A DNA stretch of 64,000 nucleotides, taken from NCBI RefSeq assembly GCF_013409985.1, contig NZ_JACCBY010000003.1:62001-126000 (forward strand). The letters run 5' to 3'. Numbering within the stretch: position 1 is the stretch's first letter; each line of letters starts with the position of its first letter. Source of the stretch: Sphingomonas melonis (GTDB taxonomy: Bacteria > Pseudomonadota > Alphaproteobacteria > Sphingomonadales > Sphingomonadaceae). The notes beneath the pieces are model-generated. The model saw only the letters and a program-made list of their open reading frames with translations, was not told the origin of the DNA and ran no database searches. Both the position numbers and the translations under genes were made by a program. Below, piece after piece: positions 45,349 through 56,766 of the stretch.

Positions 45349-45411
45349 ACACCGCTGCACGAGAAGCGCAACCGACGCCGACCGTCAACCCGCTACGGGC
45401 GGGAAGCGCGC

Positions 45412-45690
45412 TCAGACGTTGAGTCGCGCGCGCATTTCCTTGCCGGGCTTGAAATAGGGAACGCGCTTGGCCTCGACCTCGACGGTTTCGCCGGTGCGCG
45501 GGTTGCGGCCGATACGGGCATCGCGGGCGCGGGTCGAAAATGCACCGAAGCCACGCAGTTCGACGCGGCCATTGGCGGCGAGACGCCGCGAAATCTCATC
45601 GAAGAAGGTCGAGACGATGGCGTCGACCTCGGACCCCGACAGATTGGGGTTCAGCTCACACAGCTTTTGAACCAGTTCAGAACGGATCAT
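45412..45690 (-). CDS. ihfB: Integration host factor beta subunit
   Basis: DNA-bending nucleoid protein of 92 aa that pairs with IhfA. The start [22 protein letters not shown] is IhfB-specific, with the beta-ribbon arm [29 protein letters not shown]. It is downstream of rpsA on the same strand, a standard arrangement, with a terminator-like hairpin between them (45785-45815). Confidence 0.95.
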   Translation of the reverse strand: MIRSELVQKLCELNPNLSGSEVDAIVSTFFDEISRRLAANGRVELRGFGAFSTRARDARIGRNPRTGETVEVEAKRVPYFKPGKEMRARLNV

Positions 45691-45784
45691 CGCAAAACTC
45701 CCCCCCCGGTTGATGCAACGGGGTCTTGATAGAGATCAATGGAGCCTGCGTATAGGGCCAAAATGAACATATTAAAAGAAATTT

Positions 45785-45815
45785 GGGCTGAAGCGGTATC
45801 GAACCGCTTCAGCCC
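45785..45815 (-). terminator. Intrinsic terminator after rpsA
   Basis: Perfect 12-bp stem GGGCTGAAGCGG / CCGCTTCAGCCC with a 7-base loop; on the minus strand it is followed by AAATTTCTTTT. It lies 8 bp after the rpsA stop. Its presence suggests ihfB has its own promoter, probably in the A+T-rich stretch 45730-45780. Confidence 0.85.
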
Positions 45816-45823
45816 GCATCGTC

Positions 45824-47545
45824 TTACTTCTTGTCGGCGTCCGCCGAGCGGGCCTTGAGGGCCTCGCCGAGGATGTTGCCGAGCGTCGCGCCCGAGTCGG
45901 ACGAGCCGTACTGCGCAACCGCCTGCTTCTCTTCGGAGATCTGCATCGCCTTGATCGAGAAGGTCGGCTTCTTCGAACGATCGAAGCCGGTCACCATCGC
46001 GTCGAACTTCTGACCGACCTGGAAACGCTCCGGACGCTGCTCGTCGCGGTCGCGACCCAGATCCGTACGCTTGATGAAGCCGGTTGCGCCGTCGTCGCCC
46101 TGCTGCACTTCGAGGCCCGCGTCGCGGACTTCGAGGACGGTGACGGTGACGATCGCGTTCTTGTTGAGGCGATCGCCCGCAGCCGCAACGCCGCCGGCCG
46201 CCGGGCCGCCACGCTCGAGCTGCTTCATGCCGAGGCTGATGCGCTCCTTCTCGGCGTCGATGTCGAGCACCACCGCCTGCACGGTCTCGCCCTTGCGGTG
46301 CAGGTTGAGGGCATCCTCACCCGACACGCCCCAGGCGATGTCCGACATGTGGACCATGCCGTCGACGTCGTTGTCCAGGCCGATGAACAGACCGAATTCG
46401 GTCGCGTTCTTGACTTCGCCCTCGACGGTCGAACCAATCGGATGGGCAGCGGCGAACGCTTCCCACGGATTGTTCTGCGCCTGCTTGAGGCCGAGGCTGA
46501 TGCGACGCTTGTCCTCGTCGACTTCGAGCACGACGACATCGACTTCCTGCGAGGTCGAGACGATCTTGCCCGGATGGACGTTCTTCTTGGTCCAGGACAT
46601 TTCCGAAACGTGGACGAGGCCCTCGATGCCCGCTTCCAGCTCGACGAACGCACCATATTCGGTGATGTTCGTGACGCGGCCCGACAGCTTGGCGCCGATC
46701 GGATACTTAGCCGACGCGCCGTCCCACGGATCCGACTCGAGCTGCTTCATGCCGAGGCTGATGCGCTGCGTGTCCTTGTTGATGCGGATGATCTGCACCT
46801 TCACCGTGTCGCCGATCGCGATCATCTCGGACGGATGATTGACGCGCTTGTAGCTGAGGTCGGTGACGTGGAGCAGGCCGTCGATGCCGCCGAGGTCGAC
46901 GAACGCACCGTAATCGGTGATGTTCTTGACGACGCCGTCGATGATCTGACCCTCGGCGAGGCTCTGGATCAGGCCCGAACGCTGCTCGGCGCGGGTCTCT
47001 TCCAGCACCGCGCGACGTGATACGACGATGTTGCCGCGCTTGCGGTCCATCTTGAGGATCTGGAACGGCTGGGGGATGTCCATCAGCGGCGTGACGTCAC
47101 GCACCGGACGGATATCGACCTGGCTGCCCGGAAGGAACGCGACGGCGCCCGACAGGTCGACGGTGAAGCCGCCCTTGACGCGGCCGAAGATCACGCCCTC
47201 GACGCGGGCGGTCTTGCTGAACTCGAGCTCGAGCTTGTCCCAGGCGGCTTCGCGGCGCGCGCGGTCGCGGCTGAGCATCGCTTCGCCATGCATGTTCTCG
47301 ACGCGGTCGACATAGACTTCGACTTCGTCGCCGACCTTCAGGTCGGCCTTCTGGCCCGGTGCGGCGAATTCGCGCAGCGGCACGCGGCCTTCGGACTTTA
47401 GGCCGACGTCGATGACGGCAAGATCGTTCTCGATCGCGGTGACGGTGCCGTGCACCACGCGACCCTCGAAGCTGTCGGCGCCGCCGAACATGTCATCGAG
47501 CATCGCCGCGAAATCGTCGCGGCTGGGAAGGGGCTGGGTAGCCAT
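45824..47545 (-). CDS. rpsA: 30S ribosomal protein S1
   Basis: Largest 30S protein, binding mRNA during initiation, 573 aa with six S1 repeats: examples are FEGRVVHGTVTAIENDLAVIDVGLKSEGRVP (residues 26 on), RVEGVIFGRVKGGFTVDL, KNITDYGAFVDLGGIDGLLHVTD, VTNITEYGAFVELEAGIEGLVHVSEMSW, KNATEFGLFIGLDNDVDGMVHMSD and the last at VTVTVLEVRDAGLEVQQ. The ATG at 47545 starts MATQPLPSRDDFAAML; the open frame upstream is not protein-like. aroA-cmk-rpsA-ihfB order is common, here interrupted before cmk. Confidence 0.97.
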   Translation of the reverse strand: MATQPLPSRDDFAAMLDDMFGGADSFEGRVVHGTVTAIENDLAVIDVGLKSEGRVPLREFAAPGQKADLKVGDEVEVYVDRVENMHGEAMLSRDRARREAAWDKLELEFSKTARVEGVIFGRVKGGFTVDLSGAVAFLPGSQVDIRPVRDVTPLMDIPQPFQILKMDRKRGNIVVSRRAVLEETRAEQRSGLIQSLAEGQIIDGVVKNITDYGAFVDLGGIDGLLHVTDLSYKRVNHPSEMIAIGDTVKVQIIRINKDTQRISLGMKQLESDPWDGASAKYPIGAKLSGRVTNITEYGAFVELEAGIEGLVHVSEMSWTKKNVHPGKIVSTSQEVDVVVLEVDEDKRRISLGLKQAQNNPWEAFAAAHPIGSTVEGEVKNATEFGLFIGLDNDVDGMVHMSDIAWGVSGEDALNLHRKGETVQAVVLDIDAEKERISLGMKQLERGGPAAGGVAAAGDRLNKNAIVTVTVLEVRDAGLEVQQGDDGATGFIKRTDLGRDRDEQRPERFQVGQKFDAMVTGFDRSKKPTFSIKAMQISEEKQAVAQYGSSDSGATLGNILGEALKARSADADKK

Positions 47546-48150
47546 AGGGTTAGAGTGTCCTCGAGGTTTATCTGTTTCCGGCCAATCGGTTGGTTCCGAT
47601 GGTCTTGGCTGAAAACGCCGCGCCGACCCCATGCCGATCGCGGCATCCGTTGGGCGTCGGCAGGCGGAGGAATACGATGCGCTGATGCGAAAAGGGCGCG
47701 AACGGACCAGCCGAACGCGCCTACCTCCACGAGCATCGGCTCGCAGGACAATCGTCGTATAGGCCAAAACCGTCGTTTTGGCAAGGTGAGGGTGGGTGGT
47801 CGCGGAGGGGGGCGACTCGCGGCCGGTCATGGGGCGGAAGTTGCGAAGGATGCGGGAACGTCGGTGCCGAAATTGCCCCCAGACCCCGTTCCTGCGGGCG
47901 GGGCAGCGGGCGTTTGGGATGGCGGGATCATGTCAGATCCCGCGGCTGTAGGACAATGGCGCGGCGAAGCCGTGACGGGGTAAGCAACGTCCTCGGTGGC
48001 GTGTCCTCCCCCTCCGTCATGCCTTCGGCATGCCACCTCCCCCTGGCGGGGGAGGAATTCTCGGAAGCTTGGATGCCGATCCGGCCTGAGCGACGAGGCC
48101 CGAAGGGGTGATCGCGAAACGCGCGCCTGACCCTTAAACCTCGTCCACGC
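47546..48150. other. Long leader/intergenic region upstream of rpsA
   Basis: 605 bp without a gene I can support. The part nearest rpsA (47546-47780) should contain its promoter and leader; no S1-binding hairpin was identified with confidence. An imperfectly explained hairpin GCGGGATC ATGTCA GATCCCGC lies at 47922-47943. A half family A repeat lies at 48004-48055. Confidence 0.5.
48004..48055. repeat. Half copy of family A repeat
   Basis: TCCTCCCCCTCCGTCATGCC, then TTCGGCATGCCACCTCCCCC, then TGGCGGGGGAGG. It corresponds to only the right half of the complete copies at 4111 and 19839, and forms a strong self-contained hairpin pair. Confidence 0.82.
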
Positions 48151-48648
48151 TCAATGCGCGATATACGGCCCGGCCGGGATCATCGTGCGGGCGCGCGCCA
48201 CGATCGGCACATCCTCGTCGCAGGGGCGCGTCGCCACGACCTTGCCGTTGTGGCGGATGAGCAATCCGCTGCCGAATGCGGGATCATGACGGCCGTCCTC
48301 GCCAAGGGAAGTGCGGACCGTGCGGTCGAACACGGTGTAGCTGTAATCCTTGTTCGTCGCGGTGATCTGCGTCTCGCCGCCGCCGGAGATTGCCTTCTCG
48401 GCAAAGGTCAGCTGAGTCGAGGACAGTTCGATCTTGCCCGGCAGGCCATAACGATAGGCGGCGCGCTGCCCCGAGCCGCAGATCGACATACGCTTGGCGC
48501 CAATCGAGCAGGAAAACAGCGGCACCTCGGCCGGCGTACACAAACCGCCGGCGGCTGGCGGGGCGCCCGTGACGCGCGACGCCCTGCCGGCCCCGACCAA
48601 CGCGGCGGTCAGACCGCAGCAGAGGATTAGCGCCGTGTGGATGCGCAT
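48151..48648 (-). CDS. Secreted cysteine-containing hypothetical protein, 165 aa
   Basis: Signal peptide (MRIHTALILCCGLTAALVGAG) then a mature region with CTPAEVPLFSCSIGAKRMSICGSG and a later CDEDVPIV. The cysteines could form disulfides. The SCSIGAKRMSICGSG motif is seen in other exported proteins of unknown function in this order. It separates cmk from rpsA, interrupting the usual order. Confidence 0.7.
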   Translation of the reverse strand: MRIHTALILCCGLTAALVGAGRASRVTGAPPAAGGLCTPAEVPLFSCSIGAKRMSICGSGQRAAYRYGLPGKIELSSTQLTFAEKAISGGGETQITATNKDYSYTVFDRTVRTSLGEDGRHDPAFGSGLLIRHNGKVVATRPCDEDVPIVARARTMIPAGPYIAH

Positions 48649-48709
48649 CGTCGACTACCCCCAACGCCCGCTGTGCCGGAATCCGGTCTGTAGTCGCTAA
48701 GCTCCGTCG

Positions 48710-49372
48710 TCAGGCCGGGCCGGCGCCGGCGCCGGCGCGCTGACGAGCGCGGGTGGCGTTGCGGGCCTCGACCAGCGCGATCGCGCGGGCGATGCTCGCC
48801 TCGATCGTCATCTGGCTGGTGTCGAGCAGCGCCGCATCGGCCGCCATGCTGAGCGGCGCGGTCGAGCGGGCGCTGTCGCGGCTGTCGCGTGCACGGATGT
48901 CCATCAACACCTTGGTGAAGGTGACCTCGAACCCCTTGGCCAGCAATTCCTTGTGGCGGCGCTGGGCGCGGATGTGCGGGGTCGCCTTGACGAACAATTT
49001 GGCATCGGCATCTGGCGCGATGACCGTGCCGATGTCGCGGCCGTCGAGCACCGCACCGCCGGGCTGGCGGGCGAAGCGCTTCTGGCGCTGCAGCAGCGAG
49101 GCGCGCACCAGCGGGTGCACCGAAACGATCGAGGCGAGCTGACCGATGTCGTCGGTGCGCAGCGCGGGATCGTCGAGCATGCCCTCGTCGAAATCGCACG
49201 CCGCGACCGCATCCGCTTCCTTGGCGGGGTTGAGCTGCATCCGCTGCACGTTGAACGCCACCGCGCGGTAGAGCAGGCCGGTATCGAGGTGGGGAAGGCC
49301 GTAATGCTGCGCGAGCGCCTTGGCGATGGTGCCTTTGCCCGACGCTGCTGGGCCGTCCACTGCGATGATCAT
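48710..49372 (-). CDS. cmk: Cytidylate kinase
   Basis: Phosphorylates CMP and dCMP. It has 220 aa. P-loop GPAASGKGTIAKAL (residues 7-20); LDTGLLYRAVAF; VLDGRDIGTVIAPDADAKLFV; and RRHKELLAKG are canonical. It is coupled to aroA by an ATGA overlap. Its C-terminus (RARQRAGAGAGPA) is unusually Ala/Gly-rich, probably non-essential. Confidence 0.96.
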   Translation of the reverse strand: MIIAVDGPAASGKGTIAKALAQHYGLPHLDTGLLYRAVAFNVQRMQLNPAKEADAVAACDFDEGMLDDPALRTDDIGQLASIVSVHPLVRASLLQRQKRFARQPGGAVLDGRDIGTVIAPDADAKLFVKATPHIRAQRRHKELLAKGFEVTFTKVLMDIRARDSRDSARSTAPLSMAADAALLDTSQMTIEASIARAIALVEARNATRARQRAGAGAGPA

Positions 49373-50700
49373 GCTTCCTCCGACACTTCGTCAAGTGTCT
49401 TATAGAAGACAGGATAGCTGGTCGCCACCGGTGCGACATCGTCAATCGTGACAGGACGTGCCGCATGCAGGCCGGCGACCGTCATGCTCATCGCGATCCG
49501 GTGGTCGAGCCGCGAGGCGACGCGGCCGCCGCCCGGAATGGCGTCGCCACCGGTGCCGGTGATCGCGAGCCCGTCCTCGAACTCCTCGCAGGGCACGCCG
49601 CACGCCTCGAGCGCCGCCTTCATCGCGTCGATCCGGTCGGATTCCTTGACGCGCAGCTCGTGCGCGCCGCGTGCGACGGTACGGCCCTTGGCGAAGGCCG
49701 CGGCGACGAACAACACGGGATATTCGTCGATCATGCTCGGCGCGAGATCGGGCGGCACGTCGATCGCGGTGAGGAGGGCGTGGCAGACGCGCAGGTCGGC
49801 GACCGGCTCGCCGCCGACCTCGCGCCGGTCGAGCTCGGTGATGTCCGCGCCCATCAGTCGCAGTGCCGCGATCAGCCCGGTGCGGGTGGGGTTGAGTCCG
49901 ACGTTGCGGATGACGAGATCGGAGCCGGGGACGATCGACGCGGCGACCAGCCAGAAGGCGGCCGAGGAGGGGTCGCCGGGGACGGTGATCGTCTGCGGCT
50001 TCAGTTCGGCCTCGCCGCGGATCGCGATGACGCGGCCGGCGGCGTCGCCCTCGATGGTGAGTTCGGCGCCGAAGCCGCGCAACATCCGCTCGCTATGGTC
50101 GCGCGTCGCCACCGGCTCGACGACGCGGGTGATGCCGGGCGTGTTGAGCCCGGCGAGCAGCACCGCCGACTTGACCTGCGCCGAGGCGACGGGAAGCGTA
50201 TAGGTGATCGGCACCGCCGGGCACAGGCCGCGTAGCATCAGCGGCAGCGTGCCGCCGGGGCTGGCGGTGACGCTCGCGCCCATCTGCGACAGCGGTTCGA
50301 TGACACGGCCCATCGGCCGGCCCGACAGCGAGGCGTCGCCGGTGAAGGTCGCGGTGATCGGATGGCTGGCGACGAGGCCCATCAGCAGCCGCGTCGAGGT
50401 GCCGCTGTTGCCCATCTCCAGCGCGGTCGCGGGTTGCCGCAGGCCGCCGACACCGACGCCGTCGACCTGCCAGGCACCTTCGCCGGTGCGCTCGATCGTC
50501 GCGCCCATCGCGCGCAGCGCCGCCGCGGTGGCGAGCACGTCCTCGCCCTCCAGCAGGCCGGTGATCCGGCTGGTGCCGACCGCGAGCGCCGAGAACATCA
50601 GCGCGCGGTGGCTGATCGACTTATCGCCGGGGACCTTGAGGGTGCCGGTGAGGGGCCCGCGCGGGGCCACGCTCAGTTCCTGGGGATGAGAGTGCGCCAT
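49369..50700 (-). CDS. aroA: 3-phosphoshikimate 1-carboxyvinyltransferase (EPSP synthase)
   Basis: Sixth enzyme of the shikimate pathway: shikimate-3-phosphate plus PEP to EPSP. It has 443 aa. Signatures LKVPGDKSISHRALMFSALAVG (residues 21-42), LEMGNSGTSTRLLMG and RVKESDRIDAM are conserved, along with DHRIAMSM. It resembles the class II (CP4-like) form by its GNSGTSTRL-type loop, but the glyphosate response cannot be read from sequence alone. Divergent from the TIGR02300 gene. Confidence 0.96.
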   Translation of the reverse strand: MAHSHPQELSVAPRGPLTGTLKVPGDKSISHRALMFSALAVGTSRITGLLEGEDVLATAAALRAMGATIERTGEGAWQVDGVGVGGLRQPATALEMGNSGTSTRLLMGLVASHPITATFTGDASLSGRPMGRVIEPLSQMGASVTASPGGTLPLMLRGLCPAVPITYTLPVASAQVKSAVLLAGLNTPGITRVVEPVATRDHSERMLRGFGAELTIEGDAAGRVIAIRGEAELKPQTITVPGDPSSAAFWLVAASIVPGSDLVIRNVGLNPTRTGLIAALRLMGADITELDRREVGGEPVADLRVCHALLTAIDVPPDLAPSMIDEYPVLFVAAAFAKGRTVARGAHELRVKESDRIDAMKAALEACGVPCEEFEDGLAITGTGGDAIPGGGRVASRLDHRIAMSMTVAGLHAARPVTIDDVAPVATSYPVFYKTLDEVSEEA

Positions 50701-50821
50701 AGGGACAGGGCTTTGACAGCCACCTTGCGCTATGGCAAGGCGCGCTCCATCTCACGGGCCCAAACCACAGGCGGGGGCAACCTTTGCCTGCTACACCCAA
50801 TTCCGAAAGGCACACCGCGGC

Positions 50822-51142
50822 ATGATCAAGCCGGAATGGGGCACGAAGCGTACGTGCCCGAAATGCGCGACGCGCTTCTACGACCTCGAGAAGGACGATC
50901 CCGTCACCTGCATCAACTGCGGTTCGACGTGGAATCCGGAGCCGATCCTGAAGTCCAAGCAGCCGCTGCCGTTCGAGCAGGTCAAGCCCGACACCAAGGA
51001 AGCCGATCGCGACCTGGAAGGTGAGGACGAGGATCTGGAAGCGCTGGGCGAAGAGGAAGAGCCCTCGGCCGATGACGAGGTCGATCTCGGCGGCGACGAC
51101 GACCTGGGCGTGGAAGCGCCGAACGACGAAGACGAACATTGA
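50822..51142 (+). CDS. TIGR02300 family protein (FYDLN acid)
   Basis: A 106-aa protein with a zinc-ribbon-like N-terminus: C12, C15 (KRTCPKCATRFYDLEKDDP) and C30, C33 (VTCINCGSTW), then an extremely acidic C-terminal half with runs of Glu/Asp. Family members are conserved in alphaproteobacteria, with unknown function. The ATG at 50822 was preferred to an upstream one at 50732. A hairpin follows at 51154-51188. Confidence 0.88.
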   Translation: MIKPEWGTKRTCPKCATRFYDLEKDDPVTCINCGSTWNPEPILKSKQPLPFEQVKPDTKEADRDLEGEDEDLEALGEEEEPSADDEVDLGGDDDLGVEAPNDEDEH

Positions 51143-51153
51143 TTTGAAAAAAA

Positions 51154-51188
51154 GGCATGGCAAGCATCGATTCAGCGCTTGCCATGCC
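51154..51188 (+). terminator. Hairpin after the TIGR02300 gene
   Basis: A perfect 12-bp stem GGCATGGCAAGC / GCTTGCCATGCC with an 11-base loop, starting 11 bp after the stop. Preceding A7 would serve as a T tract only in the opposite direction, and no T run follows, so termination here is less certain. Confidence 0.5.
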
Positions 51189-51226
51189 CCGGTGCCCCCG
51201 CTAGTGGGGCGCCTCCCGGAACGAAT

Positions 51227-51302
51227 GGGGCCGTAGCTCAGCTGGGAGAGCGCTGCAATGGCATTGCAGAGGTCAGGGGTTCGATCCCCCTCGGCTCCAC
51301 CA
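51227..51302 (+). tRNA. tRNA-Ala (GGC)
   Basis: 76 nt including CCA: acceptor stem GGGGCCG/CGGCTCC; D-arm GCTCAGCTGGGAGAGC; anticodon stem CTGCA ATGGCAT TGCAG with GGC anticodon; T-arm GGGGTTCGATCCCCC. All stems pair well. No integrated element or att repeat follows it. Confidence 0.96.
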
Positions 51303-51520
51303 TTCCGTTCCGATCCGCCGAATGAGGCGGCAATTCTCCAAAAGCATTGGCTTTGATCTGGCGGCTGTCACTGCGGTGACGGGCGCCGTTTGTGTTTGTG
51401 CGGTATGTCCAGGCGCCGGTGACCGGCGGCACTTTGCTCGCCTAGGCGACCGTTGCTTCTTTTGAGAGACTATCGGGAGCGCATGCCGGCTCCACCCGCT
51501 GCGCAGGCGTTGCACGCACA

Positions 51521-51549
51521 AAAAAGCCCGCGGTTTCCCGCGGGCTTTT
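51521..51549 (-). terminator. Bidirectional intrinsic terminator after cspA
   Basis: An 8-bp GC stem (GCCCGCGG at 51526-51533 with CCGCGGGC at 51538-51545) flanked on the left by A5-6 and on the right by TTTT. Read on the minus strand, it follows the cold-shock gene by about 50 bp and ends in a T run. Confidence 0.85.
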
Positions 51550-51596
51550 GCGTCCAGGTCGGGCAGGGCGGTGTGATCCGCCCCGTCCGAAACCGA

Positions 51597-51812
51597 TCAG
51601 TCGACCGGCTGAAGGTTGACGGCCGAGGTCTTGCCGCGGCGGTCCTGCTCCAGGTCGTAGCTGATGCGCTGGTTCTGGTTCAGCGTCGCCATGCCGGCGC
51701 GCTCCACCGCCGTGATGTGGACGAACGCATCGGCGCCGCCCGTGTCGGGTGCGACGAAGCCATAGCCCTTGTCGGCGTTGAAGAACTTTACGGTGCCGGT
51801 GATGCTGCTCAT
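51597..51812 (-). CDS. cspA: Cold-shock domain protein
   Basis: A 71-aa single CSD protein. RNP1-like KGYGFVAPD and RNP2-like AFVHITAVER are conserved within MSSITGTVKFFNADKGYGFV. It binds single-stranded nucleic acids as an RNA chaperone. Ribosome site AAAGGA precedes the ATG at 51812. It likely has a long 5' leader, as is typical of cspA mRNAs. Confidence 0.92.
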   Translation of the reverse strand: MSSITGTVKFFNADKGYGFVAPDTGGADAFVHITAVERAGMATLNQNQRISYDLEQDRRGKTSAVNLQPVD

Positions 51813-52113
51813 GGCAGATCCTTTCTACTTGCGGCGCAACGGTACGATTACCGACGCGCCTGATCGCGGGCGAAGCAGGGAAGGAAGGAAGAGGGAGCCG
51901 CAAAGCACGCCGTAGACCGTCGATGTGCGACTCTAGCAGGAGTCATATGGCGCATCCGGGGCGGTTCGGCAAGGGGCGGCCCGCGAGGGGGCCATCGCGG
52001 GAAGACTTGCGCTGCACCGCGGCAGGGTCCATCTGGAGGCCATCGGGCCGCTCCATTCGCGCATGGCCCGACTGAGAGATGATATGCGCTCCCGCTGCCT
52101 ATGGGAGACCCGC
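51813..52113. other. Intergenic region between cspA and a small gene (divergent)
   Basis: 301 bp with no gene. It should include the 5' UTR and promoter of cspA on the minus strand and a promoter for the small gene at 52114. No cold box or other motif could be certified by eye; an AT-rich stretch GACTCTAGCAGGAGTCATATG lies near 51930-51950. Confidence 0.4.
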
Positions 52114-52332
52114 ATGTCGCGTGCCATCAACGTCAACGCCGCCAAGCCCGATGTCGAGGCCCTGTGCCGCAAGCACAAGGTGACGATCAGCGCGATCGAG
52201 ACGCTCGCCTCGGGGGGCACGCGCGTCGTGCTGACCAACGCTGACGGCGCCGCGACGATGAACCGGGTGTTCGGCCGCAAGGTGCTGAACGGCGCGGTAG
52301 AGCGCACGCCGCTGCGGTTGCGGACCGCCTGA
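52114..52332 (+). CDS. Small basic protein, 72 aa
   Basis: MSRAINVNAAKPDVEALCRKHKVTISAIETLASGGTRVVLTNADGAATMNRVFGRKVL is a compact protein with alternating helix and strand, somewhat RHH- or Arc-like in look but not recognised. GGGAGA precedes the ATG. An in-frame ATG at 52084 would add ten residues. Similar small basic proteins occur in sphingomonads. Confidence 0.6.
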   Translation: MSRAINVNAAKPDVEALCRKHKVTISAIETLASGGTRVVLTNADGAATMNRVFGRKVLNGAVERTPLRLRTA

Positions 52333-52459
52333 AGGCGACGGCGTCCGTCGCCGCCGATCAGATCAAGAGTGCGTCTTCCTCCCGCCCGTCGCCCCGAATC
52401 AGGGTGACGGGACGGGCGCGACTATGTCCTGAAACCCCCGGAGCTGCCGTCCCGCGAGC

Positions 52460-53788
52460 TTATTTCGCCGGAGCCACGCGCCAGATCGTGTTGCCGACGT
52501 CGTCTGCGACCAGCAGCGCGCCGGTGCGGTCGCCGATCACGCCGACCGGCCGGCCGCGCGCCTTGCCATCGGCGTTGAGGAAGCCGCTCAGCACGTCGAT
52601 CGGCTTGGCGCCGTCCGACGGGAAGCCGCGCGCCGCGAAGGGGACGAACACCACCTTGTACCCGGACACCGGCTTGCGGTTCCACGAGCCATGTTCGCCG
52701 ATGAACGCGCCTTGCGCGAAACGGTCGCCGAGCTTGACGTCGCCCGCGAAGGTCAGGCCCAGCGCCGCCACGTGCGGCCCGAGCGCATAGTCGGGGCGCT
52801 TCGAATATTGCTGGAGTTCAGGCCGCGCCGGCTCGACGCGCTTATCGGGATAGCCGCCCCAGTAGAACCACGGCCAGCCGAACTGGTCGCCCAGCTCGAC
52901 CTGCGTAAGGTAATCGGGGGCGAGGTCGGAGCCGAGCATGTCGCGCTCGTTGACCACCGTCCACAACTGCTGGTTGAACGGGCTGATCGCCATGCCCTGC
53001 GGATTGCGCAGGCCGGAGGCGTAGATGCGGAAGGTCTTTTCCTTGGGATAGACCTCGAGGATGTTGGCGCGATATTTCTCCGCCTCCAGCCCGTTTTCGG
53101 CGATGTTGGACGACGAGCCGACGCCGACGAAGAGGCGGCGGCCATCGGGTGCGGCGACCAGGGTGCGCGCCCAATGGTTGCCGCCGCCGTTGAGCCGGAC
53201 GACGAGTTCGGGCTTGGCCGTGATCTGCGTCGCGTCCTCGCTATACGGCACCCGCACCACCGAGTCGGTATTGGCGACGTAGAGCTGCCCGTCGAGCAGC
53301 GCCATGCCGGTCGGCGAGTTGAGCCCGGTCATGAAGACGTGGCGCTGTTCGGCGACGCCGTCGCCGTCCGCGTCGCGCAGCAGCGTGATGCGGTTGGCCG
53401 AGGGCACGCCGGCGCCCGCCTTGCCGAGCAGCAGACCCATCACCCAGCCCTGGATACCCCCGCCCTTGCGCGGCGGCGAATTCGTCTCGGCGACCAACAC
53501 ATCGCCATTGGGCAGGCGATAGAGCCAGCGCGGATGATCGAGGGTCCGCGCGAACGCCTTGACGGTGAGGCCCGCGGCGGGGGTGGGGGTCTCGTTCCCC
53601 TGCCAGCCGACGACATCGGCGACCTTGACGGTGGGCAGCACCTGTTCGCGCGGCGCGGCGATCTGCGGCCGCTTGCCGGTGACCCGGTCGAACGGCACCT
53701 GCGCGGTGTCGGGCCAGGCGAAATAGATGACCGCGGCCACGGCGATCACGACAAGGAGCGCGGCGACGCGCAGGACGTGCTTGAGCAT
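52460..53788 (-). CDS. PQQ-type sugar (sorbosone) dehydrogenase family protein
   Basis: A 442-aa beta-propeller oxidoreductase with an N-terminal membrane helix (LRVAALLVVIAVAAVIYFAW). Motifs of sorbosone/glucose dehydrogenase-like proteins are visible: NGDVLVAETN, RLNGGGNHWARTL, LRNPQGMAISP, PWFYWGGYPD, and FIGEHGSWNRKPVSGYKVV. The cofactor is presumably PQQ and electrons would enter the respiratory chain, but this cannot be verified here. No PQQ biosynthesis genes are in the window. Confidence 0.85.
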   Translation of the reverse strand: MLKHVLRVAALLVVIAVAAVIYFAWPDTAQVPFDRVTGKRPQIAAPREQVLPTVKVADVVGWQGNETPTPAAGLTVKAFARTLDHPRWLYRLPNGDVLVAETNSPPRKGGGIQGWVMGLLLGKAGAGVPSANRITLLRDADGDGVAEQRHVFMTGLNSPTGMALLDGQLYVANTDSVVRVPYSEDATQITAKPELVVRLNGGGNHWARTLVAAPDGRRLFVGVGSSSNIAENGLEAEKYRANILEVYPKEKTFRIYASGLRNPQGMAISPFNQQLWTVVNERDMLGSDLAPDYLTQVELGDQFGWPWFYWGGYPDKRVEPARPELQQYSKRPDYALGPHVAALGLTFAGDVKLGDRFAQGAFIGEHGSWNRKPVSGYKVVFVPFAARGFPSDGAKPIDVLSGFLNADGKARGRPVGVIGDRTGALLVADDVGNTIWRVAPAK

Positions 53789-53852
53789 GACGCCACGATA
53801 GGGGGGCGGGGGGCGCCAAGGAAGGGGAAAGGTGCGGGGTTCCCCAACCTAT

Positions 53853-53962
53853 CCGTCACCCCGGACTGCTTCCGGGGGCCACCCCGCGGCGGGGAGAAGG
53901 GTTAGAGGCTCCGGCCGCGTGCTTGCTGAACGGTGGACCCCGGAACAAGTCCGGGGTGACGG
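53853..53962. repeat. Family B palindromic repeat, copy 6
   Basis: 110 bp with left arm CCGTCACCCCGGACTGCTTC and right arm ending GAACAAGTCCGGGGTGACGG. It lies between the sugar dehydrogenase start and the katG end. The region also has a hairpin at 54005-54034 and a small palindrome TCTCTCATGAGAGA near 53985. Confidence 0.85.
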
Positions 53963-54004
53963 GTGGCTTGGTAGACCGTTTCGATCTCTCTCATGAGAGA
54001 GCCT

Positions 54005-54034
54005 GACGTGCTCCCGCTTGCGCGGGAGCACGTC
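54005..54034 (-). terminator. Hairpin after katG
   Basis: A perfect 13-bp stem GACGTGCTCCCGC / GCGGGAGCACGTC with a 4-base loop, 7 bp after the katG stop. There is no T run, so it could stabilise the mRNA 3' end rather than terminate. Confidence 0.55.
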
Positions 54035-54041
54035 GATGGCC

Positions 54042-56757
<2,716 letters not shown>

Positions 56758-56766
<9 letters not shown>

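Noticed and set aside
51227..51302. tRNA-Ala as integration site of a genomic island
   Set aside because: No integrase and no direct repeat of the tRNA 3' end was seen nearby.
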